64,000 bases of DNA from an uncultured Pelagibacteraceae bacterium (GTDB lineage Bacteria; Pseudomonadota; Alphaproteobacteria; Pelagibacterales; Pelagibacteraceae). The notes below the pieces were generated by a model, which worked only from the letters and a program-made list of their open reading frames with translations, was not told the DNA's origin and searched no databases. Below are positions 45,263-53,400 of the stretch, one piece after another. The DNA lies in contig CACMRC010000007.1 in the NCBI GenBank assembly GCA_902615975.1, forward strand, positions 1-64,000. The letters are read 5' to 3'. Every line of letters begins with the position of its first letter. Position 1 is the stretch's first letter. The position numbers were made by a program, and so were the translations under genes.

Positions 45263-45325
45263 TGAATAAAATTAATAGACATAAATTTATAAAAGTGTTA
45301 TTTAAGCGCTTTTTTGGAGGTAGTT

Positions 45326-45520
45326 ATTAAAATAGAAGTTAAAGATAATAATGTTGAACAAGCTTTGAGGGTTTTAAAAAGAAAACTTCAAAGAGATGGT
45401 TTCTTTAAGGTTATTAAATTAAAGAATACTTACGAAAAACCATCAGAAAAGAAAAAGAGAATACTTCAAGAAAATATAAAAAGAGTTAAAAAATTAAATA
45501 AACTCAAAAATAGAATTTAA
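45326..45520 (+). CDS. rpsU: Ribosomal protein bS21; proposed AUU start at 45326 (ORF-track TTG start at 45314 lies over the SD)
   Basis: MKIEVKDNNVEQALRVLKRKLQRDGFFKVIKLKNTYEKPSEKKKR; GGAGG at 45316-45320, 5 nt upstream of ATT. Confidence 0.85.
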   Translation: MKIEVKDNNVEQALRVLKRKLQRDGFFKVIKLKNTYEKPSEKKKRILQENIKRVKKLNKLKNRI

Positions 45521-45526
45521 AAATAC

Positions 45527-45603
<77 letters not shown>

Positions 45604-45609
45604 ATTTAA

Positions 45610-46308
45610 TTATATTTTAAAATTGGATTTCTTGCTATCCACAAGGAAAGCCTTAACCGTTTCTATAGTTAGCTGATTAAATGATTTTCCAAATTTTTCT
45701 ATTTTCTCAATTACAGCTGGAGGAATAGTGATTATATGGCAGCCTAATTGTTTAGCTTGCAAATAATTATACGGTTCTCTCACACTAGCCCATAAAATTT
45801 CTACATTTTTAAATTTCTTTGCTAATTTTATACTTTTGACAAATTCAGGAATTGGATCTTTTCCAGTATCCCCTGCTCTTCCAGCAAAAATTGATATTAT
45901 CACTTTTGTTTTTTTATTTATCATTTTAAGTATTTTTGCAGTTTGTTTAGCTGTGTATACTGCGGTTATATTTAGCTTAATATTTTTATTATTTAGCTCT
46001 TTAATTACATTTCCTGTAAACTTATTTTTTGAGTTAACCACTGGAACTTTAACATATATATTTTTACCCCAAGTATTTATTTTTTTTCCTTGCTCAATCA
46101 TAGATTTTTGATCATCAGCAAATACTTCAAAAGAAATTGGTTTGTTTTTACAAAACTTAAGTATTTGTTTAGAGTATGACTTATAGTCTTTTGCGCCAGC
46201 TTTTCTCATTAGGCTTGGATTAGTTGTAAATCCTTTAACAACTTTTTTTTTATTAAATTTTTTTATTAAAGAGACATCTGCAATATCACAAAAAATCTTT
46301 ATATTCAT
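45610..46308 (-). CDS. tal: Transaldolase / fructose-6-phosphate aldolase-like
   Basis: KGFTTNPSLMRKAG, NIYVKVPVVN, VIISIFAGRAGDTGKDP, ILWASVREPYN. Confidence 0.92.
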   Translation of the reverse strand: MNIKIFCDIADVSLIKKFNKKKVVKGFTTNPSLMRKAGAKDYKSYSKQILKFCKNKPISFEVFADDQKSMIEQGKKINTWGKNIYVKVPVVNSKNKFTGNVIKELNNKNIKLNITAVYTAKQTAKILKMINKKTKVIISIFAGRAGDTGKDPIPEFVKSIKLAKKFKNVEILWASVREPYNYLQAKQLGCHIITIPPAVIEKIEKFGKSFNQLTIETVKAFLVDSKKSNFKI

Positions 46309-46313
46309 AAGAT

Positions 46314-47708
46314 CTACAAATTCTTAGTAATATCCTCTGTCATTTTTTTTGCATCTGCAAAAAGCATTAAGGTGTTTTCTTTATAGAACAGATCATTATC
46401 TATTCCTGCATATCCAGGGGATAAACTTCTTTTTACAAATAACACAGATTTACATTTTTCTACGTCTAGAACAGGCATTCCATAAATTGGACTTTGCGGA
46501 TCTGTTTTTGCTACAGGATTAGTAACGTCATTTGCACCGATCACAAATGCAACATCGGCATTTGCAAAATCATTATTTATTTCTTCCAATTCAAATACTT
46601 CATCATATGGGACATTTGCTTCAGCCAATAAAACATTCATATGACCAGGCATACGTCCTGCAACTGGATGAATAGCATATGATACTTTGATATCGTTCTT
46701 CTTTAATGTATCCACCATTTCTCTTAAAGCATGCTGTGCTTGCGCCACTGCCATTCCATACCCTGGAACAATTATAACTGAGGATGCATTTTTCATTAAA
46801 AAAGCTGCATCATCTGCATTACCACTTTTTACTGGTCTTTGTTCTTTGTTTTGACTTCCAGAAGTTTGGTCTGTAGCTCCAAAACCACCTAAAATAACAT
46901 TAAAAAATGATCTATTCATTCCTTTACACATTATATATGAAAGTATTGCACCAGATGATCCGACCAATGCTCCTGTAATAATTAAGGCTGTATTTTCCAG
47001 AGTAAATCCAATTCCAGCTGCGGCCCAACCTGAATAAGAATTTAACATTGAAATTACAACTGGCATATCTGCACCACCAATTGGAATAATAATTAAAAAT
47101 CCAATTAAAAAAGAAATTGCAATTAATATCCAAAATAAATTAGATGATTGTGTTGAACAAAGATAAATTGTTAATATAACTATCAATATTAATAATAAAG
47201 CGTTTAATAAGTGCTGACCTTTAAAAGTTATAGGTGCGCCTGACATTATTCCCTGCAGTTTTAAGAATGCTATAACTGATCCAGAAAAAGTTATTGCACC
47301 AACCGCTGCTCCAATTGCCATTTCAATTAAACTCGCAAGTTTGATATTGCCAGGAGTCCCAAGGTTAAATGCAGCAGGATTAATAAATGCGGATATTGCA
47401 ACAAATACTGCTGCTAAACCGACTAAACTATGGAAACCTGCAACTAACTCTGGCATTGCAGTCATTGGGATACGATACGCTATAAAAGCTCCAATGCTCC
47501 CACCAATAGCTAAAAATATTAAAACATAGACAAATCCAGAACTAAAATTACCAACTGACAAAAATGTAACTGTTACGGCAATAACCATTCCAATTATTCC
47601 AAATAAATTTCCTTGTCTTGAAGTTTCGGGAGAAGACAAACCTCTTAAAGCTAAAATAAATAATACCCCAGATACTAAATATAAAATTGCAGATAAATTT
47701 GCAGACAT
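46314..47708 (-). CDS. pntB: NAD(P) transhydrogenase beta subunit
   Basis: ADMPVVISMLNSYSGWAAAGIGF, VIIVPGYGMAVAQAQHALREM, HPVAGRMPGHMNVLLAEA. Confidence 0.97.
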   Translation of the reverse strand: MSANLSAILYLVSGVLFILALRGLSSPETSRQGNLFGIIGMVIAVTVTFLSVGNFSSGFVYVLIFLAIGGSIGAFIAYRIPMTAMPELVAGFHSLVGLAAVFVAISAFINPAAFNLGTPGNIKLASLIEMAIGAAVGAITFSGSVIAFLKLQGIMSGAPITFKGQHLLNALLLILIVILTIYLCSTQSSNLFWILIAISFLIGFLIIIPIGGADMPVVISMLNSYSGWAAAGIGFTLENTALIITGALVGSSGAILSYIMCKGMNRSFFNVILGGFGATDQTSGSQNKEQRPVKSGNADDAAFLMKNASSVIIVPGYGMAVAQAQHALREMVDTLKKNDIKVSYAIHPVAGRMPGHMNVLLAEANVPYDEVFELEEINNDFANADVAFVIGANDVTNPVAKTDPQSPIYGMPVLDVEKCKSVLFVKRSLSPGYAGIDNDLFYKENTLMLFADAKKMTEDITKNL

Positions 47709-47711
47709 TAA

Positions 47712-48020
47712 TTATTTATCCTTTTTCTTTTTTTTATACATCGCTAACATTCTTTGGGTAACTAAAAATCCACCAAAAATATTAACTGCTGCTAAAATAA
47801 TTGCTAAAAATCCATAAATACTAGATGATGAGAAAACTACTCCATCACTTCCAGACAAAGCTGCAATTATCGCACCTACGATGATTACTGAAGAAATTGC
47901 ATTCGTAACTGACATTAAAGGGGTATGTAAAGATGGTGTTACACTCCACACAACATAGTAGCCAACAAATATTGATAATATAAATATACTTAATCTGAAT
48001 ATAAAAGGATCTATTTCCAT
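47712..48020 (-). CDS. pntAB: NAD(P) transhydrogenase alpha subunit, membrane part (PntAB)
   Basis: VGYYVVWSVTPSLHTPLMSVTNAISSVIIVGAI. Confidence 0.95.
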   Translation of the reverse strand: MEIDPFIFRLSIFILSIFVGYYVVWSVTPSLHTPLMSVTNAISSVIIVGAIIAALSGSDGVVFSSSSIYGFLAIILAAVNIFGGFLVTQRMLAMYKKKKKDK

Positions 48021-48024
48021 AATT

Positions 48025-49113
48025 CTACTTGATAAGTGTTTTTTCTATTATTTCATCTTCTAAATTAATATTTAATTTCATATTTTCTTTATCATACAAA
48101 TTAGAGATAAAATTAAATACATTTTTAGCATATAAATTAGAAGCTGATACAGGTAATTTATTTAATATATTTGCCTCACCTAAAATTTTAATACCATTTT
48201 TTTCAACAATTTTATCAACCTCAGTAAATACAGTATTTCCTCCTTGAACTGCTGCTAAGTCATAAATGATCGAACCTGGTTGTAAATTTTTAAACATTTC
48301 CTCTTTAATTATCTTTGGAGCTTCTCTGCCTGGGATTAAAGCTGTGCATATTATTATATCAATTTTTTTTAATGTTTCTGAAAGTAGTTCTTCTTGTTTC
48401 TTTTTAAATTCATCTGACGCTTCTTTTGCATAACCACCTTCGGTTTCTAAATTCTCAGATCCTTCAACTGTAAGAAATTTTCCTCCTAAACTCTCAACTT
48501 GTTCTTTTGAGGCCATCCTTACATCCGTTGCAAATACTACAGCTCCCATTCTTTTAGCAGTTGCGATAGCTTGTAATCCAGCTACTCCAGCTCCAACTAC
48601 TAATACTTTTGCTGCAGGAATTGTTCCTGCTGCAGTCATCATCATCGGAATTGCTCTTTCATATACTTGAAAAGCTTCTACCACCGCTTTGTAACCAGCA
48701 AGGTTAGCTTGTGATGATAAAATATCCATTGATTGTGCTCTTGTAATTCTTGGTAACAACTCCAAAGAAAAACAATTTATTTTCTTTGACTTTAAATTCT
48801 CTAATTTTTCTTTATTTACAAAAGCGTTTAACGAGCCAATTAAAGTTTGATTTTCCTTAAAAAATGATAATTTTTCATCAACAGGTAATCCTAATTGAAT
48901 AATAATCTCAGAATTTTTAATTATTTCTTCTTCATTATCTGAAAAATTAACTCCTAAATCTTTATATTCCTCGTCAGTAAAACCCAAGTAAGTTCCATAA
49001 TTATTTGGTAAAGTTAAATTAAATCCTAAACTAATATATTTTTTTGCAATTTCTGGGGTAATAGCTATTCGCTTTTCAATATCTCGATTTTCTGAAATTG
49101 AAGATAATTTCAT
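48025..49113 (-). CDS. pntAA: NAD(P) transhydrogenase alpha subunit, soluble part (PntAA)
   Basis: IAITPEIAKKYISLGF, RITRAQSMDILSSQANLAGYKAV, VVGAGVAGLQAIATAKRMGA. Confidence 0.96.
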   Translation of the reverse strand: MKLSSISENRDIEKRIAITPEIAKKYISLGFNLTLPNNYGTYLGFTDEEYKDLGVNFSDNEEEIIKNSEIIIQLGLPVDEKLSFFKENQTLIGSLNAFVNKEKLENLKSKKINCFSLELLPRITRAQSMDILSSQANLAGYKAVVEAFQVYERAIPMMMTAAGTIPAAKVLVVGAGVAGLQAIATAKRMGAVVFATDVRMASKEQVESLGGKFLTVEGSENLETEGGYAKEASDEFKKKQEELLSETLKKIDIIICTALIPGREAPKIIKEEMFKNLQPGSIIYDLAAVQGGNTVFTEVDKIVEKNGIKILGEANILNKLPVSASNLYAKNVFNFISNLYDKENMKLNINLEDEIIEKTLIK

Positions 49114-49133
49114 AATTAAAATAAATTAAAATA

Positions 49134-49244
49134 CTATAAAAGAAATATTGCCATTAAAACTAAAACTGAGATTACTGCGACAGTTCCCCACAAAACAAAT
49201 TTTGTAAAGTTATTCCAAGTATTTTTATGGTTTTCATTATCCAT
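49134..49244 (-). CDS. aa3-type cytochrome c oxidase subunit IV (36 aa, COX4_pro_2-like), absent from ORF track
   Basis: Manual translation MDNENHKNTWNNFTKFVLWGTVAVISVLVLMAIFLL; single TM, HxxTWxxFxKxxxWxTVAV pattern, next to pntAA. Confidence 0.8.
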   Translation of the reverse strand: MDNENHKNTWNNFTKFVLWGTVAVISVLVLMAIFLL

Positions 49245-49248
49245 AAAA

Positions 49249-49374
49249 TTACTTTTGTCTTGCTTTAAACTTTGGATTGGTTTTATTTATTATGTATACT
49301 CTTCCTCTTCTTCTAACTAATTTAGAATTAAGGTCTCTTTTTTTTATTGATTTTAATGAGCTTTTTATTTTCAT
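49249..49374 (-). CDS. rpmJ: Ribosomal protein bL36 (41 aa; corrected start)
   Basis: [41 protein letters not shown]; the 79-aa ORF in the track reads through 5S rRNA. Confidence 0.95.
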   Translation of the reverse strand: MKIKSSLKSIKKRDLNSKLVRRRGRVYIINKTNPKFKARQK

Positions 49375-49384
49375 AAATTTTATA

Positions 49385-49500
49385 GCCTGGCAATGTCCTA
49401 CTCTTCCATGTCTTAAGACAAAGTACCATTGGCGCAGAAAGGCTTGACTTCCGAGTTCGGAATGGGATCGGGTATTACTCTTTCGCAATAATCACCAGGC
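49385..49500 (-). rRNA. rrf: 5S ribosomal RNA
   Basis: GCCTGGTG...CCCGATCCCATTCCGAACTCGGAAGTCAAGCC...CAATGGTACT...GGAAGAGTAGGACATTGCCAGGC; complementary termini. Confidence 0.97.
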
Positions 49501-49506
49501 AAGCGT

Positions 49507-49534
49507 TTTATACTTTAAAATTCTAAAGTGTCAA
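49507..49534 (-). promoter_or_regulatory. Dedicated 5S rRNA promoter: TTGACA (49534-49529) N16 TATAAA (49512-49507)
   Basis: Minus strand TTGACACTTTAGAATTTTAAAGTATAAAACGCTT|GCCTGG; -10 ends 6 nt before the 5S 5' end. Confidence 0.8.
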
Positions 49535-49552
49535 AGAATAATTTTAAAGTAT
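49510..49552. repeat. Perfect 13-bp inverted repeat ATACTTTAAAATT / AATTTTAAAGTAT around the 5S promoter -35
   Basis: Arms at 49510-49522 and 49540-49552. Confidence 0.8.
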
Positions 49553-49578
49553 TTCAGAATAGTATTTGTAATTATTAT

Positions 49579-50514
49579 CTAAATCCTACCATTTTTTTTA
49601 AAAAATTCCTCTAAAGTTATATCCAATCCTTTTGATAAATTAATTTTGGGCTTCCAGCCTAATTTTTTTGATAAATTAATATTCAGTAATTTCCTTGGAG
49701 TTCCATCTGGATATTTTTTATTATAAATAAACTTGCATTTATAATTCAATTTTTTTGAAATAATTTCTGCGTATTTTGTGATAGATTTTTCTCTGCCTGA
49801 TCCAATATTGATCAATGAATATTTTGTCTTTTTAAATAAAAAAAATAAACAAGCATTTGCTAAATCATCTACAAATAATAATTCTCTTTTTGGTTTACCA
49901 GTTCCCCAAATTTCAACTTTTTTTAATTTTTTTTTTTTTGCTAAATAAATTTTTTTTATTAATGCAGGAAAAAAGTGAGATGTTTTAAGGTTATAATTAT
50001 CGTTTGGTCCATAAATATTAGATGGCATCAAACATTTATATTGTTTATTAAATTGTTGATTATAATACTCACACATCTTGATACCTGATATTTTTGCGAC
50101 CGCCATAGCTTCATTAGTTTTTTCTAATTTTCCACCTAACAAATAATTTTCTTTAATTGGTTGAATAGAGAATTTTGGATACACACAACTAGAACCTAGA
50201 AAAACTAAATTTTTTACTTTTGTCACTAAACATGATTGTATAACATTTGTTTGGATCATAATATTGTCATAAATAAAATTTGCTGCATTTACTTCATTGG
50301 CATTTATTCCACCTACTTTTGCAGCAGCATTAATAACTGCATGAGGTCTAATTTTTTTAAAAAAATCTAAAGTTTGCTTTTGATTTCTCAAGTCTAGTTC
50401 TTTTTTTTCAATAGTAATTATTTTTTGATATCCTTTTTTCTTTAATAATTTAAATATTGAGGAGCCAACAAGTCCTCTGTGACCTGTTAGAAAAATTTTT
50501 ATTTTATTTTTCAT
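49579..50514 (-). CDS. fcl: GDP-L-fucose synthase
   Basis: FLTGHRGLVGSSIFK, AAKVGGINANEVNAANFIYDN, FLGSSCVYPK. Confidence 0.95.
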   Translation of the reverse strand: MKNKIKIFLTGHRGLVGSSIFKLLKKKGYQKIITIEKKELDLRNQKQTLDFFKKIRPHAVINAAAKVGGINANEVNAANFIYDNIMIQTNVIQSCLVTKVKNLVFLGSSCVYPKFSIQPIKENYLLGGKLEKTNEAMAVAKISGIKMCEYYNQQFNKQYKCLMPSNIYGPNDNYNLKTSHFFPALIKKIYLAKKKKLKKVEIWGTGKPKRELLFVDDLANACLFFLFKKTKYSLINIGSGREKSITKYAEIISKKLNYKCKFIYNKKYPDGTPRKLLNINLSKKLGWKPKINLSKGLDITLEEFFKKNGRI

Positions 50515-51550
50515 TTAATGATTGCAGCTCAAATGTTACCATTTCATTTACAAGTTGTTTAAGAGTAATTTGAGGTTTCCATTTAAGTTCTCTGTGAGCT
50601 TTTTTAGAATCACCTAAAAGAAGATCAACCTCGGTTGGTCTAAAATATTTTTTTTTAACAATAATTATTTTTTTATTATTTTCTAAATTGATAGCATACT
50701 CATTCATACCTTTACCAAACCATTTTAATTTTAAATTTAACTTTTTTGAGACTAAATTAATAAAATCTTTAACAGAATAATTTTTTCCCGTCGAAATGAC
50801 ATAATCTTTTGGAGTTTTGTTTTGTAACATTTTCCACATAGCGGCTACATAATCTTTAGCATGTCCCCAATCTCTTTTTGCATATAAATTTCCTAAAAAT
50901 AGTTGGTTTTGTAAACCTAACTTTATTTTGCATAAACCTTGTACAATTTTTTTTGTGACAAATGTTTCTCCTCTTACTGGACTTTCGTGATTAAATAAAA
51001 TTCCGTTACAACAAAATAAATTATAAGCCTCTCTATAATTTATAGTTATCCAATGAGAAAATAACTTTGAAACAGCGTAGGGGCTCCTTGGATAAAAAGC
51101 GGTTTGCTCATTTTGTGGTATTTGTTGAACTTTTCCATACATCTCTGAAGTACCCGCTTGATAAAATTTAATTTTTTTTTTTTTACTTAACGTTTTAATT
51201 ACATCCAATATTCTCAACGTTCCTAGTGCATCAACGTTTGCAGTATATTCAGGGGTTTCAAACGAAACAGCAACATGTGATTGTGCTGCCAAATTATAAA
51301 TTTCATCTGGTAATATAGAATATATTAATTTTGAAATATTAAGACTATCTGTCATTTCTCCATAATGAAGTGTAAATTTTTTATTCTTTTTGTTTACATC
51401 TTCATATATGTGGTCAAGTCTGTATGTATTAATTGTGGATGCCCTTCTTTTAACACCATGAACAGTGTAACCTTTACTCAATAGAAATTCTGCAAGATAT
51501 GAACCATCTTGACCAGTACAACCAAAAATCAATGCTTTTTTTTTAATCAT
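50504..51550 (-). CDS. gmd: GDP-mannose 4,6-dehydratase
   Basis: ALIFGCTGQDGSYLAEFLLSKGYTVHGVKRRAST, NLAAQSHVAVSFETPEYTANVDALGTLR. Confidence 0.97.
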   Translation of the reverse strand: MIKKKALIFGCTGQDGSYLAEFLLSKGYTVHGVKRRASTINTYRLDHIYEDVNKKNKKFTLHYGEMTDSLNISKLIYSILPDEIYNLAAQSHVAVSFETPEYTANVDALGTLRILDVIKTLSKKKKIKFYQAGTSEMYGKVQQIPQNEQTAFYPRSPYAVSKLFSHWITINYREAYNLFCCNGILFNHESPVRGETFVTKKIVQGLCKIKLGLQNQLFLGNLYAKRDWGHAKDYVAAMWKMLQNKTPKDYVISTGKNYSVKDFINLVSKKLNLKLKWFGKGMNEYAINLENNKKIIIVKKKYFRPTEVDLLLGDSKKAHRELKWKPQITLKQLVNEMVTFELQSLNEK

Positions 51551-51873
51551 TTTTTTGAAGTTTTTCTTAGTGCTAATTTTCTAGAAACAGTTGTTAATTT
51601 TTCTCTAATACTTTTCAACTCTCTAATAATATAAATTGATAGTATAATTATAAAATACATACTTAAAGATATTAAAAATATATATTTGTCCAAAACTAAA
51701 TTACTTAACAAATTAAAAATAAGATTATTTCCAATCATTAATGAAAAAAATATTAAAATAAAAAAAGAAGAAATGATAATTAATAAAATTCTTAATTTAG
51801 AGTTTTCATTTACGTTAAGAGCATAATAAATACTCAAAATATAGAATGTGAAAATTATAATATTTGTTAACAT
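51547..51873 (-). CDS. DUF2304-like small membrane protein
   Basis: 108 aa, three hydrophobic segments, adjacent to a GT2 gene as typical of DUF2304. Confidence 0.7.
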   Translation of the reverse strand: MLTNIIIFTFYILSIYYALNVNENSKLRILLIIISSFFILIFFSLMIGNNLIFNLLSNLVLDKYIFLISLSMYFIIILSIYIIRELKSIREKLTTVSRKLALRKTSKK

Positions 51874-51875
51874 TT

Positions 51876-52589
51876 TTATTTTTTGATAAGTTGAGAAATT
51901 AATATATCAAATAAAATATTTATAGCATTTAAATTTTTTTGTCCCTTAGATAGAGAATAGTGTGTATATTTTATGTTAGTTGGGTACTCTGAAAATTTAA
52001 AATTATATTTTGATACCAGTTTATTGATGTCATGTGGATGGGACATTCTATTATTTTTTATGTTAATTTTTTTTGCAAAATTTAAGTTAAATACTCTTAA
52101 TCCATTATGAGTGTCTGTAAATTGAGTATTATCAAAAAAATTTGCAATAATTGTTGCTACTCTTAATATAAGTTTCCTAATAAATGGAATATTATTATTT
52201 TGTTTTTTATAAAATCTTGATCCTTGAACCAAGTCCAAATCGTTTTTTTTCAATAATTTAATCATTTCTATAGCATCTTTTGCTGAATGTTGGCCGTCTG
52301 CATCAAAAGTTACAATTGTTTTTGCTTTTTTTTTAATTGCATAATTAATACCGGTTTGTAAAGCGGCGCCCTGACCTAAATTAATTGGATGTTTGATTAA
52401 AAAAACACCTAATTTATGTTTTCCAATTTGATTTTTATTGTTACTTCCGTCATCAACACAAATAATATTTTTAAAACTATTTTTAAGTTTCTTAATAACA
52501 TTTATTAAAACTTTTCCTTCATTATAGAATGGCACTATTACAAAAGTATCATTCGTCAAAAGTTTTTTTTTCTTTTTCAAGTGTTTCAT
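51876..52589 (-). CDS. GT2 family glycosyltransferase (polyprenyl-phosphate glycosyltransferase type)
   Basis: FVIVPFYNEGKVLINVI, ICVDDGSNNKN, IVTFDADGQHSAKD, QGSRF. Confidence 0.93.
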   Translation of the reverse strand: MKHLKKKKKLLTNDTFVIVPFYNEGKVLINVIKKLKNSFKNIICVDDGSNNKNQIGKHKLGVFLIKHPINLGQGAALQTGINYAIKKKAKTIVTFDADGQHSAKDAIEMIKLLKKNDLDLVQGSRFYKKQNNNIPFIRKLILRVATIIANFFDNTQFTDTHNGLRVFNLNFAKKINIKNNRMSHPHDINKLVSKYNFKFSEYPTNIKYTHYSLSKGQKNLNAINILFDILISQLIKK

Positions 52590-53400
52590 TAATTATAAAA
52601 TATTTCATTTTCAACATTTTCTTTTTATCATAAAAATTTTTTACTATATCATCTTGGTGAGTATCGTATATGAAAGTTAGCATTTCAGGTTTCCAATCTA
52701 CTTTTTTAAAGTTTTTACCTTTATTGGCTAAACTATAATCTTTATCTACTTGTATATTGTTTAATATTCTTTTTTTGCAGTGCATATAAATATTATTGAT
52801 TTCTAAATGCCCTTTAATTATAGCTTTACAAGAACTTTCATGAAGTGAGTCACCTTTGGATAATGACGGAAAACTGGTATGGAGAATTTCACCGTTATCA
52901 ACCTTTTTATCTATTATATGATATGTGGTTCCTAACATATGTGGCTCTAAAAAATAAAATGGCCAAAAGGTTGTAATTGATCCCTTATAATATGGTATAA
53001 ATCCGAGATGAAAATTAATAGTATATTCTGGTAAAATTTTAAGCAGACTTTCTGGTATTATTTCTATTCCACTGATAAAGCAAATATCATATTTGTTTCT
53101 TCCTAAAAAGTTTAAAAAATTTTTATCCTTATAGTCTAGTGCTTCTAAAAAGTTATTTGCCATACTTTTCAAAACTTTTTTATTGATATCAAAATATTTA
53201 CTCTCAAATTCGTATCTTTTTGTGAAATGAATCTTCCACAATCTCTTTAAATTAATGGAAATATTGTCAGGAGGACTGGGCAATAAATCTTCTCCTTTCA
53301 TTAATACTAAATCAACATTTAAATTTCCATTTTTTTTTTTAAATTCGTCAAGTAGATTTAAATTTCTAGGGTGTTCTTTTAATAAAAATAAAATTTTCAC
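52549..53400 (-). CDS. Formyltransferase-fold protein (MTF-like)
   Basis: TINFHLGFIPYYKGSITTFWPFYF...TTYHIIDKKVDNGEIL: NxH and Asp catalytic signature. Confidence 0.85.
   Translation of the reverse strand: MKILFLLKEHPRNLNLLDEFKKKNGNLNVDLVLMKGEDLLPSPPDNISINLKRLWKIHFTKRYEFESKYFDINKKVLKSMANNFLEALDYKDKNFLNFLGRNKYDICFISGIEIIPESLLKILPEYTINFHLGFIPYYKGSITTFWPFYFLEPHMLGTTYHIIDKKVDNGEILHTSFPSLSKGDSLHESSCKAIIKGHLEINNIYMHCKKRILNNIQVDKDYSLANKGKNFKKVDWKPEMLTFIYDTHQDDIVKNFYDKKKMLKMKYFIINETLEKEKKTFDE

Noticed and set aside
49249-49488. 79-aa ORF as a novel protein
   Set aside because: Its N-terminal half is translated 5S rRNA; only the C-terminal 41 aa (bL36) is real.
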